64,000 nt of DNA. Origin: Rhyacophila brunnea. Its lineage: Eukaryota; Arthropoda; Insecta; Trichoptera; Rhyacophilidae. Every line of letters starts with the position of its first letter. Position 1 is the first letter of the stretch. The translations under genes and the position numbers were made by a program. Under the pieces are notes generated by a model. The model saw nothing but the letters and a program-made list of their open reading frames with translations. It was not told the DNA's origin and did no database searches. Positions 24,438 through 36,400 of the stretch are shown piece by piece. The DNA is taken from NCBI GenBank assembly GCA_022495005.1, contig JAGYXB010000791.1:186001-250000 (forward strand), given 5' to 3'.

Positions 24438-25145
24438 ATATTTTAGATGCCAAAAATAGTAATCATTAAAACCTATCATTTTTAATATTATTACCTACAT
24501 TTCATCCAATTTTGACCAATATTGGAAACAAAGTTCCCAGCCATACAATGTACCTAATACCTAGAATATCTGATTTGAGAAAATTTTGAAAAAAAAATGT
24601 ATTTGTATACCTAGTTCAAATATTTCAAAATATGTAGCTAACAAGCAAAGAAATGCAGAAGGTAATAATAATTCCAAGAAATTCACAGCCCCTTTCCAAA
24701 GCATGTACCTAGAAAAGGTCTGAAATATGAGACCTGAGGTACCTACTTACAAGCCAGGTACATATGCCAGAGGCTGTTTTTGTCATTTTTCAGAGATAGA
24801 ATAATTGTGAATTGTTTGTTGTGTATTATTACTACCTACTCTGCCCTACCAGCCCCTAATAGGGTCAGTCGGTTTTCGAACTCTCGAGGAGCGTGACGTC
24901 GGCCGTGGCGTCGCGCTCGCGGACGTCACCGCCATTTTAATTTTTTTTTTTTTTAATATTTTCTACGCTGTACTACTTGACTGTAAATGTATTCCGACAA
25001 ATAAACGCCCTGTTTTCGCCTATAATTCCGCGTTGCCAATCAACATAAGCATGTCCCCGAAAGAAGCCAGCAGACGATATCACCATTACATCATCATCAC
25101 GGGGGGTCCATCGCTCTTACCTACCCCCCCCTTTCGGAGGTGACA
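24438..25145 (+). repeat. Dispersed LTR-like repeat, copy 2
   Basis: Direct copy of 2786-3502 with scattered substitutions and small indels. This copy retains bases missing from copy 1, for example AAACGCCCTGTTTTCGCC and ATGTCCCCGAAAGAAGCC. It ends TTTCGGAGGTGACA. The flanks differ from copy 1, confirming an independent insertion. Confidence 0.6.
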
Positions 25146-25993
25146 ATGTTTATATTATATTATATTGTTTACTTTAAAAGCTTAAAGTTTGTATGATGCT
25201 ATAATCAAATAGCATTGTAAATTAAATAGGTGTGATGTTTTATTAGTGTACACAACAGAACGAAGCAGACGTCTCTCTTAAGTTCCGAGCCAATGGAACC
25301 GGGGCCCATGGCTTCGATTTCCTGACGTTTTGGAGACGTTGATTATGGCCAACCGAAGGAAGTCCCCCACAGGCCAGGAGATCGAAGGAACCCCATGTTC
25401 CCGACACGTTTGAAGACGCACTCCTCGATTCCGTCCTGGAAGGAATCGAGGACAGCGAAGAAGCTGAAGAGCATATGTGTATTTGGTATTTATTGTTACC
25501 TCTTTTACGTTACGGTCCACCGAACTAGCATTTTATTTGTCTTCTAAATTGTCTAAATATTATATTACGTTAGACGCTCGTAATTGATTTAATTAATTAT
25601 ACAACTTTATACACTGTCGCCCTCAAGTAAATTTTATATATATTAATTATACATCTGTTAAAGTTCTTTTCACGCGTTTTGTTTGAATTACCTTTTATCA
25701 CAATTGTCTCTATGCATTTCATAGAGTGGCGCTCAAATCCGAGATATCTATTAATTCCATTTTTATGTCTTTTATTAATACAGGAACATACACGAATGAG
25801 TGAAGTAGCCGGACAGGTAACTGAGGTCTTAGAGGTATTGTCAAACCACCCACGACCCTGTTCTTTCCCCAGTCTCATGCGCTACCGCACTCCTATCCCA
25901 TCTCCACGCTCCATACCCAGGCGCACCTGTCTATACTTCCCATCCAATTCCCTTCCTATCCATCATAAATCCTACCCACCTTCTACCCCTTTC
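25146..25993. other. Interval without recognised gene
   Basis: Moderately GC-rich around 25270-25450 and 25840-25990. Frames on both strands overlap and show no family motif. Its position directly after the LTR-like repeat makes retroelement debris possible, but I see no gag, protease or reverse transcriptase motif. Confidence 0.35.
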
Positions 25994-27558
25994 TTATCCT
26001 AGTATGACATCTGCTTTATTTAATTTGGGGAGAATTGCATTCTGGAGACTTTTATAATCTTTAAAGTCTCCATGGGTCATTGTAATTACGTTGTATGGTT
26101 TGGGATTTATTATAGAATTACTTATTAGTGTTGGCCATTCAGTTGTGGCCCAAATAACTTTATTCTTTAAATTATTTTCAATTGTCTGTCTAGGTTCAAA
26201 GTATGTTATGCTGATATTTAAAATATTTTTTGCTGTTCTTAAAAACTAAATGATATAGGCCAAAATTTGGTGATTTTTATTCTGCCCGGGGCATGAATCA
26301 CAGTACAGCGACACCGTGCTCACTGAACATTTTTCATCCACTATATTCAAATAGTCATTTAAAATTGTACAAATAAATTTCATTGGCTCCCCTATACCCA
26401 TCCTGTTCCCCCCATAAAAAAAACAATAACAATAACAATATTTTCGTGAATAATAAAGTAACATGTTGTTTCCATGGGGTGTGTTTATGACTTTTTGGAG
26501 ATCAAAACACATAAAAAATGGATTTTCCTTGGCTAAATCTTGTTCCTTTCAGTGTATAGATTTGGAAAACTCGGCTTCAGATTTGTGCCTTTTGTAGAAA
26601 TCATTTTCTACATTTGTCATATTTTCTTCAGCAATGTTCTTTAGTTTTTCACATGTATTACATTATTTGTCTTTTTTGGATGGTGGATACCTAAATTGAA
26701 CTTTGTACGAAATACATCTTTGAACACTTTCTCAAAACATGTTATAAAATTGCGTATCTTACATTCGTCTTTGTATCACAGGTAAACAAATGATGTATTC
26801 TTCAATTCTGCATTTAAATATTTTCGTGTCGTGCTTGCTCTACAGTAGTGCGAAGGAACTGCTGGTAATTTTTGTATAAACATTTCAATGTCGTGCAAAA
26901 CCTCTAAAGATGTTTTGTTTTTTGGAGTGTGTTTTCCACGACTATATCGTTTGGCTGTATGAAGTTCTGTTTTCTTTAGAATTGTGTAGAAAACCTTATT
27001 TTGGGATATATTAAGGCTATACTTCAGCTGGGGCATGGTCTAAAACGATCGTGACGACGCAACGCGATGATTGTGCAAACGCGCGTGCAGAACAAAACAT
27101 AATTTGTCATAAAAATTCAACATGTGCCCATTTAATGTTATGTGTATTGTTCTATTAGTAGTAATACTAATATATTCATGGACATGTTTTCTTTTTCAAG
27201 TAAATGGTAACGTTTTTTAGTCATCTTTACACGATTTAAGAATTAATTTCCCCGACGCCATCACAAAACAAATTGACATGTTCACAGCTCGACTATCGCT
27301 CTCCGATTGGCAGCGAGTCCAAAATTTCGTCGCACCTATAGTTGAAAATTATTTGCATTTTCACTGAAGTATGCTCTTAAGTGTATTCAATAAAAAAATC
27401 TGGCAAACTTTTCGGGTAGCGTTATTACCCGGAACAAAATAATATTCTCTTTTTATACACCTTATACGTCTTGTAATACACCTCCGATCACTTGACAAAC
27501 CGCACGTGACGAATAAACTTTCCGAATGAACGAACAGGGCAAATGGTGTAACCAACAT
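25994..27558 (-). pseudogene. Transposon-associated DUF7869-like protein, degenerate
   Basis: Minus-strand pieces read in order: YYFVPGNNATRKVCQIFLL, then (across an inserted MITE) NISQNKVFYTILKKTEL and AVPSHYCRASTTRKYLNAEL, then CEKLKNIAEENMTNV, MCFDLQKVINTPHGNN, SLYCDSCPGQNKNH, YFEPRQTIENN, and finally a C-terminus ending at 25994. The SHYCR, CFDLQ and DSCPGQN blocks are hallmarks of a large insect family I recall as DUF7869. Those proteins often sit in transposons, and the D in CFD and DSC suggests an RNase H-like nuclease fold. Stops and frameshifts make this copy dead. The function is not established. Confidence 0.75.
27015..27376 (+). mobile_element. TTAA-flanked MITE (362 bp), copy 1
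   Basis: TTAA at 27011-27014 and 27377-27380 bracket GGCTATACTTCAGCTGGGGC at the left and TTCACTGAAGTATGCTC at the right. These are imperfect inverted ends, as expected for piggyBac-type non-autonomous elements. Related copies lie at 45233-45600 (minus) and 61696-62067 (plus). Removing it restores NTLNIS in the DUF7869-like frame. An internal frame at about 27122-27220 starts MCPFNVMCIVLLVV. Confidence 0.88.
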
Positions 27559-27784
27559 AGAATAGTGGCTTACATCAATTGTCTTATGAGAAAAAGTCTT
27601 TGCAGTCGGTTACTAAGTGGGCAGTCGGTCCTAAAACCAATGTAAAATGATGTTTCCCTTCCAAAAATTGGTAATTTTTATTTTTAATTTACAACATTTG
27701 GCCCGGACCTGCTCTGTCGTCTTTAAAATGAGATCCAATCATTAACTCATTTTCGTATAATTTAAGGGTTACATCAAGTGGCCA

Positions 27785-29440
27785 AAACACCGTCGATATA
27801 ATCTTACAATGGAGACAGGTATCTTTCCGGAAATATGGAAGATATCGAAGGTGACTCCAATTCATAAGAGTAGTACAGAGTCGTCAGTGGAAAACTACAG
27901 GCCGGTAGCTGTTCTCTCTGAACCAGCAAAAGTTCTGGAGATCATCATGTGCAGCATGATTTCTCCAAAAATTGAGTCATTTATAATGAATGAACAGCAT
28001 GGATTTAGAGCAGGCTGATCAACGGAAACTAACCTGATGGTCACTGATTATGTGTCGTCAGTACTAGATAGAGGCAGCCAGGTTGACTGTTCTTACAATG
28101 ATTTCTCGAAGGCATTTGACAGAGTCGATCACGATATTCTAATGGAAAAACTCCAACTAATTGGATTGTCTGATCGATTTCTCAGGTTATTCGGGAGTTA
28201 TTTTAGGAATCGTCAACAATATGTATCGTACGGCCTTTATCAGTCACAGACATTTGAAACATTTTCTGGTGTGTCCTCAGGGCTCAAACTTGGGGCCATT
28301 GCTGTTTACGATTTTTATAAATGACATAGCATTGGTAATTAAAAATGCTATGTTTTTGTTGTTTGCTGACGACTTGAAACTCATCATGGAAGTTGTCACC
28401 TTGGACGATTGTCGTCAACTCCAACTTGATATACCTACTTAGATAATATATTAGATTAGGGCAGGCGTAACAAACTGGACTTCAATATTGATAAATTCAA
28501 TGTTTTATCGTTTACTAAAGCCTCACGAGTATTGTTTTTCCAGTACTCGATACGTGACAGAGTTATCTCGCGAATATTATCTGTAAGAGATCTTGGAATT
28601 ACGTTTTACGGTAAACTGACGTTTAGCGGTCATATAGATACCATATGTAAAAAGGCGCTAAAGATGTTGGGCTTTGTCTTGCGTACTTCCCGGGTCTTTT
28701 CGGATGTTACGGTACTAAAAATTCTCTATAACTCCTTAGTTAGAAGCAGACTTGAGAGTGGGTCTATCGTTTCGGCCCCGCATCAGTTGAAGTACGGCCT
28801 TATGGCGGAGAGAGTCCAAAATAAATTTTTAAGACTCCTTTACTTTCGGCTGTATGGATATTATCCGTGGCTCTATCCGACTGATTTTATCTTAGGTATG
28901 CTTACATATTACTGTAGCTTATAATTTAGAAGGGATCTTTATTTAGCTACATATTTTTTCAGACTTATACGCGGCGTAAATGTAAAATCTGCCATTCTTG
29001 GTGGTGTTGGCTTGTGTGTCTCTGATAATTACCTTAGGAATCAAGGGCATCCGTTGTTTTTTCTCCCACGGTGCAGAACTAACCTGCCATTAGTAATGCC
29101 AATTGGGAGGGCAGTAACCATGTTTAATGAAATCGCTTCGGATATTGATATATTCCACTTACGTGAGGGTGAATTTATGTGGACGTTGTTTTATAAGTTT
29201 TTAAGATAGGGTCTATCAAAGTTCACTCTGTGTGCTTCCATCTACATTTTGTTATTTATTTTCTTATTTTATTTCTTATTTTGTTACTTATTGTATTATT
29301 AACTCACACTTCTCTGTATTTTTATTTTTAAAAATTATTAGGTAACACTTATTTTATATCATGCCGTGAACGCTTTGAATTTATAATTTATTTTCTTAAA
29401 TTATGTTCATTATATTATGTAAAATAAATTTATTTGATTT
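27785..29440 (+). pseudogene. LINE 3' half: reverse transcriptase, frameshifted
   Basis: Frames in order show METGIFPEIWKISKVTPIHK, then ENYRPVAVLSEPAKVLE, EQHGFRAG, a stop, then DFSKAFDRVDHDILMEKL. A frameshift leads to GSNLGPLLFTIFINDIAL and the catalytic LLFADDLKLI. Further frames give SVRDLGITFYGKLTFSGHI, ERVQNKFLRLLYFRLYGY and a C-terminus ending at 29209. The 3' untranslated region runs to AAATAAATTTATTTGATTTG at about 29440, a repeat-like LINE tail. Motif content fits the Jockey/CR1 supergroup, and it may be the other half of the copy at 19868-21020. Confidence 0.85.
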
Positions 29441-29753
29441 GATTTAATTTGTTCAGTATTGCCATATTTCCAAAGTAGAATTATAGTACAGAGCCTCCAA
29501 AATTATAGTTTCAGTAAAAAATATAGTACGCGTTAATGACCAATACTTTTCTGCATTTTCAAAAATTCCGCGAAAGGTAATTAACGTCTCGTTTTATTAG
29601 ACAAAGTTCAACTGTAAAGTTATTGTCACCCAAAGAGATTGGACGTCTTCAATATCTTTGACGTCACCTTTTTTTTAGACAAGGGGACTTTTTTCTGTTT
29701 TTTAAAATTATACCTAGTACATATTTTGGGCGTACTATACCTGTTTTATATGG

Positions 29754-30006
29754 TGTTCGTACAGGCAGAAGTCACTTACTCCAAATACACAGTTCTGAGA
29801 TTATCAATGTTTTTTGTTTTTGATGTTCTTAAAATGGTTATAAAATCTTTATTTTTTGAGTTATTCATTACTTTTATTTTTTTATATGTTCAATAATCTT
29901 AAATCGTGATTTCTGCCAGTCAAGCAGCACTACTTTTTCTATGTAATGACATTAAAATCTCAATTTCGTCAAAACTGGAGTTAGTGACTTTTGCCTGTAC
30001 GCCCAC
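29754..30006. mobile_element. MITE-like inverted repeat (~250 bp)
   Basis: GTACAGGCAGAAGTCACT at the left is mirrored by AGTGACTTTTGCCTGTAC at the right, about 30 bp of imperfect inverted repeat around an AT-rich, non-coding centre. No convincing target duplication was found. It lies about 480 bp upstream of the ABHD3-like start codon. Confidence 0.6.
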
Positions 30007-30485
30007 GATATCATGCATAGTACGCAGGCGAAAATTATAAAACAAATATTATAATTATTGTACAGTTGGCGAAGATCGTGATCGACAATGATCGACAAAG
30101 AAAATGGTTTGACATCTATTGTCAAACGATTTTTGGCCGTCAGAACTCACTAGATTCTTGCGGGAACAGATAAAGAAACATCAAGACATCTGACATAATA
30201 TCTGGTTCATTTACTACGCATGCGCCATCGTCCCGAATCAGCTGTTATCAAGCCATCGCAAACGTTTGCTAGAACATACCTAAAGTCGAAGATATTTTTT
30301 TAAAGTGGCAACATTAACATTTCATAGATAAAAATATGACATTTCGACTGCGATTGTGTGTGTGTTGTGTAGGATAATATTTAGCAAGATGTGATCACAC
30401 TCGTGGGCGCGTATACAGTGTGTCATTTCAAAGCTTTAGCGCACATTATTTAAGATCTACCTTTATTTTATTTTATATTTTGATA
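30007..30485 (+). promoter_or_regulatory. Presumed promoter and 5' untranslated region of the ABHD3-like gene
   Basis: This lies immediately upstream of the first coding exon. It has a slightly GC-richer patch near 30210-30270 and GTGTGTGTGTTG near 30353-30365. No TATA box or initiator stands out. The assignment is by position only. Confidence 0.3.
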
Positions 30486-33400
30486 ATGTACAAAATTTTA
30501 GACGTGCTTCAGGAATTTCCCAGAGAATATGTCATAGGTTTATCACTAGCCGCTTTCACAACATATTACCTGGTCGAAGTTGTAAAGGTTTGTATAAAAA
30601 CTACAATATTATTAAATATTTGTCATAATCTTTGCTTGGTAGGTACTTAACGGAAATACATTTCTATGGGTGCATGCCGTTAAGAAATATGTATACAATA
30701 TATTTTAAAACTGTCAGATTTTGACAACTGCGCACTCAATTTATAGTTGACCACAATGTATGATAGTAATTTTGTAATTGTAAATTCTTATGAGATTCTA
30801 AATGGAACCCGAAAGCACAACTATTTATATATTTATTAAAAATAATAGTCACGCCGGTTTTTAAAATCGAAATGAACATTGTTTTGTTATTATGGTACTT
30901 TGTTACCACTGAAATTGATATTTTTTAGACTTCATAATATTCGCAAACTTCAGCCATGTGTAACAGCTGAAGTAAGTGTTATTTCTAGTTACTTTTTGCA
31001 ACATTATTTCAAGGTGATTCATCATACAGACGCCGCGGGCTACTTGAGTCTTTATAATTTAATTATGTATCACACAATATAGTAACAAAGTCTTTTCACT
31101 TTTTCTTGGAAGAGTATCACTGTATTATGTGAATTAAATAAATCTTGCCAGACGTAATTAATTTTTTTTTAAAATTACCTTTGGTGAAAGGTGAAATAGT
31201 TTTCAATTTACTAGTTTGTATTGTGGATAGATATAATATGCACTTCAACATTCTTTTTTTGACCCTCAATGTTTTGTCAATTTTTCATTGTATAGTAGGT
31301 ACCTACCTACTTACCTACAGAACGATATTAATAAAAAATATTGTTGGTATCAGATATAGAATATATCTACATTAATTATCAGCATTTCATTTATTAGGAA
31401 ATAATTCTTTTTTATAATATCATATAATATCACTTGTAACAGATAGCTACATACTATTCCTGACCTTGCTATCAGTCATAGTGGCGGGTTAAATGTTTAG
31501 GTAGTTACCTATGTATAAAGGCACAACGTTGTACCAGGATTTCAATGTATCACTAGGTTTAGAAAAAAAATAATCTAAAAATGTGTAGATTATTACTATA
31601 TACCTCAGTGGCGAAGGGTGAAGGTAGGCTGTTAAGATCCACCATAAATAGTGCACATTAAACTGTTTCAGACATACATAGGTATTTGTTTTCATTGAAA
31701 TAAGACTACAATTTACAGAAAGTGTTGGTTAGTTTTTAAAATTCAATTGAACCCTGAGAAACCAAGCCATAATAGATAATAGTCAAAAAATATATGTCTA
31801 TCTATGAAATATCTAAAATTATGCAATTAAATCATACATAACTTTGAATATTTTATAGATAGAATAATATTTTTTATTTATTATAGTTAGGTTTAGGCAG
31901 GGCTTAATGAAATAAAAAAATGAACTAACAATATGTGTAATATGTATTTTTAATCCAACGAAAACATATAACTATGAATGAAAAATTGTGCATAATTTTG
32001 TCGTATCGCCCAAATTAGACCTAAACTATTATGGTTTCGTTTAGGCAGGGTTTAATTGATTTTTAAAAACTAACTAACACCGTCTGTAAATTGTAGTCTT
32101 AGTTCAATAAAAACAAATACATATGACTAACAAAGTTTAGTGTGCACTATTTATAGCGAATCTTAACAGCCTACCTCCACCTTTCGCCACTGATATACCT
32201 ACATCTAGTACCTATTGCAGTATTTTTAGATTTACAGTAGGTATCCCCTGTTTAATTCCTTATTTTCTTATATGATAGTGTAATTAGTATGAGATTAAAT
32301 CTAAACAGTTATATAATTTTATTATGAATTGTATGTTATTAATATTTCTAGTCAAATCATATTGACCTTATCATATGTCCATTATGTTGCTTAAATTGTA
32401 GAAGATAATATCCGTGTATGGCGTGAATAATATGTTGATAAGTCTAAAAACATCAATTCTCAGGTCAGCTATTTGTATGTTTGCCTTTCTGTGAAAATCA
32501 GGAATGTTTTTAAATTTTAGTTTGTTGAGAATTTACAACCATTTTACTAAAATTTCAGTACATCCAAAAACATATAATTTGATTTACCACAGAAAGCCAA
32601 GCGTACAAATAGCTGCCCTGAGAATTTATGTTTTTAGAGTTATCAACATATTCACGCCATACACGGATAAAATGTAAATTTTGTTTCTCTCAGGATATTT
32701 ATCCATAATGCCGGCGCTCCATTGGCACGCAAGTCAGACGATTTACAGTCTTCGGACTTTTTTTTCGCGTGGAGCACCCCAGGTCTGCGGACTTTTTAAT
32801 CCGCAGACCAGGCTCGTTGGATTTCAAACATGTTTGATATTTTACCTCCGAGTTGCCAGACTTCGTCCGTCGATCGCAATGCAAATTGACATTAATACGC
32901 AATCATTCGGACCGCAAAAAAAATCTGTAATTGTTTTAAACATTTTCATTGATTTATTTGTTAATTTACACATTATAAAATGAGAGATTTACCAATTATT
33001 TTTTTATTTGTATTTAAGAAATTCATAAAAGAAAACGTAAATCTTGTGTTGTTTTCACTGCTATATTATTTTACGCAAGTCTACATATAAATAACACAAA
33101 ATTATAGGGTTATCAGAAGACATTACGATAATCGCAATTTTTTACTTTTGACAGCTCGACTTTTTTATTCGTTCATTGATCAGTAGCAGGGCATAGACAA
33201 ATCGGACGATTTATTGTCCTCGGACTTTTGGCTCGCCAATGGAGCGCTGGCATAAAGAAATACACATAAGTAGGTACCCTAAACAAATTAGGCGAGAATG
33301 GAATAAAATTATCTAATATAAGTACATCTTAAATACAAAAGAGTAGTAGTAGAATGTGTAGAGTGAGTAGCAGGGCTCGAAATGTCCGGAGCGCTGTTCC

Positions 33401-36400
33401 GGTTCATGAAATTGATAAAATTGACGTTCCGTCTCGTGGAAAAATTTATTTGACTGTCTGATGTAGATAGGCCATATAACAAAATAATTACAAGATAAAA
33501 AGAACTTTTTATATACAACATTTTTAAATTTTCTGTTGAATCATATAAACTTGGCTTGCTAGCTTAAGGGGGGACATGCTCGTCGAAGGTCAAAATTGAG
33601 TTTTTATTGTATTTTCAAACCATGATCCTGGACACTCCTTAAGCGTTGTAGATGATCTATTTATAGAATTTTGAAGCCTTATTATCCTTTATAGTTATTT
33701 TAAACATTTGATGACTGCATGAAGTATTTTTGTTACATAAAATAGTATTCTTTAAACCTCTCGCTCTAATGTTTTAGAATATAGTCATATTTCGGTACAT
33801 AACTGTGCAGTGGTGTTAAGATTTTTTACATTTATTAATTTTTAAACGCATTTATAAAACCATTAGTATAATTTATTACGAGATAATTTTTGTAAAATAT
33901 TCACGATAAAAAATTATATTGATAATCTCTGTGATCCCAAATTTGACAAGAATTAGGCATTTTATTATTCAAAAAATCGGCAAGATTAACACATTTGAAG
34001 ATGAATTCTAAAGATATTTATTATAAGCTATGTCTTTGACCATTCAAGTGTGATAAAAATCTTATGAATAATGATTGCTTTATAATAATTATTGACCTAA
34101 GAATAAGGTAGTGTTTTTTTGAAATACGCCATTTCTTTTGTCATTCCCTAGTGGTTAAGCTACAACATACGGCCGTAGCCATAAAATGACAAACTATAAT
34201 TAAAGTAGGGAGTAAAATTATGTTAACGCGCGTGTTTGAACATGTACCTAACCGAATTTTTTTTTATTTTTTTTAAACGGTACATGTTCAAACACGCGCG
34301 TCAATATCATTTTACTCCCTACTTCAATTATAGTTTGTCAATTTATGGCTACGGCCGTATGTTGTAGCTTAACCACTGGGAATGACAAAAGAAATGGCGT
34401 ATTTCAAAAAAACACTACCTTATTCTTAGGTCAATAATTATTATAAAGCAATCATTATTCATAAGATGTTTATCACACTTGAATGGTCAAAGACATAGCT
34501 TATAATAAGTATCTTTAGAATCATCTTCAAATGTGTTAATCTTGCCGATTTTTTGAATAATAAAATGCCTAATTCTTGTCAAATTTGGGATCACAGAGAT
34601 TATCAATATAATTTTTTATCGTGAATATTTTACAAAAATTATCTCGTAATAAATTATACTAATGGTTTTATAAATGCGTTTAAAAATTAATAAATGTAAA
34701 AAATCTTAACACCACTGCACAGTTATGTACCGAAATATGACTATATTCTAAAACATTAGAGCGAGAGGTTTAAAAGAATACTATTTTATGTAACAAAAAT
34801 ACTTTATGCAGTCATCAAATGTTTAAAATAACTATAAAGGATAATAAGGCTTCAAAATTATATAAATAGATTATCTACAACGTTTAAGGAGTGTCCAGGA
34901 TCATGGTTTGAAAATACAATAAAAACTCAATTTTGACCTTCGACGAGCATGTCCCCCTTAAACGATCAAAAAAAATTGTACTTCATAGAAATAATACTGA
35001 AATGTCATTTTGACACTCATATTGATTTCCATAGTAACGCACGTATATTTTAATAAATTAGTTGCTAGGACCCCAGCTAGCAACCAATAATAGTGGATTG
35101 TATTACGGATTTCTTCCAAAATAACTTTTCATACAAAACAGAATTAACTCAAAATGAATTAAATTCTACTTAAAGATGGCTAAAAGTATCAAAAAAATGC
35201 ATTGGCATCGTGTTCTGATATATTCTAAAAGTTTCAAATGTCTAGCTAGTCGGGAAGTTAGTTAAAAATCGATTGCAAGATTTGTACCAGACAAACAACC
35301 ACCGGACAAATAAGAATACGAGCTAATAAAAACGTTGAATCTAATACGCCTATTTTTATAAAATATACTTACATAAAATTAGATATTTATGTATGTTAAA
35401 TATGTTTATGTATGTTTAACTATGTTATTATTTTCGGAAAATTGTCGAGCGCTCCGGTTCTTAAAATTTTCTATTTCAAGCACTGGTGAGTAGACATAGT
35501 CAATACAATGTTTCTATCCACTGCAATTGACTTTTCAATTCATTTCAATTGAGACCTACCTACTCACTACTTATGTGACTGATTAATATTATGTTAGGTG
35601 TATGCTATGGTTATTTATATAATCATGTATTTTAAAAGCTATCGCTGTTGGTTAACTGAGTGCATAGTCCAGTGTTTTTTTAAAATTGTCATATCTCATT
35701 TCAAGACATGTTAACAAATATCACGTCTAGTAATATTATATTCATTTTTTATCGATTACTTATTGAATATACTTAATATGTAGTTAGTTGTATATTATTT
35801 TTTAATCAGAAGTAAAATAGTATAATTTTGATTGTCTTCATATTTTCTCTACTGATTACGCCTGTCGAGTAGGTATAGTCACTCATGACTTGAAAGGTGA
35901 CACTGGCGGAGATATAAATTTAAATACATAAAAATCAAAATCATAAAAAATAAATTTAATATATTAATAAAATTGAAATAATATTTACGTGCCAAAATTT
36001 CTCAAATATTACTTTTTCGACCGTCTGACGTGCCGAGCAGTTTTTCACGCAGAAAAAGTATGGTTTTTAAGAATTCTATTGAAAAATGATAATGTTCTAG
36101 ATATCACTCACAGAACATTGCATACATAGCTTTATTACTTTTTTAAATTAAGGTCCAGCAAGCTTTTGTTTCTAATTTGTTACAGCTATTTTTGTGGGTA
36201 GAAATAAAATTTTTTGTTACTGTATTACTTAGTTTGGTTCATTACGCAAAAATTGACACCTGAATTGCTCCGATCAGATGAGACGTTCTCTTGCTACAGT
36301 GGTCTCAAGTATTGTAAATCAATCAAAATCAGAGGTTCGCGGCGTGGCTTCTCCCGCCGCCTAATGAGGTTAGTGCGATAATATTATGTGACGGATAAAA

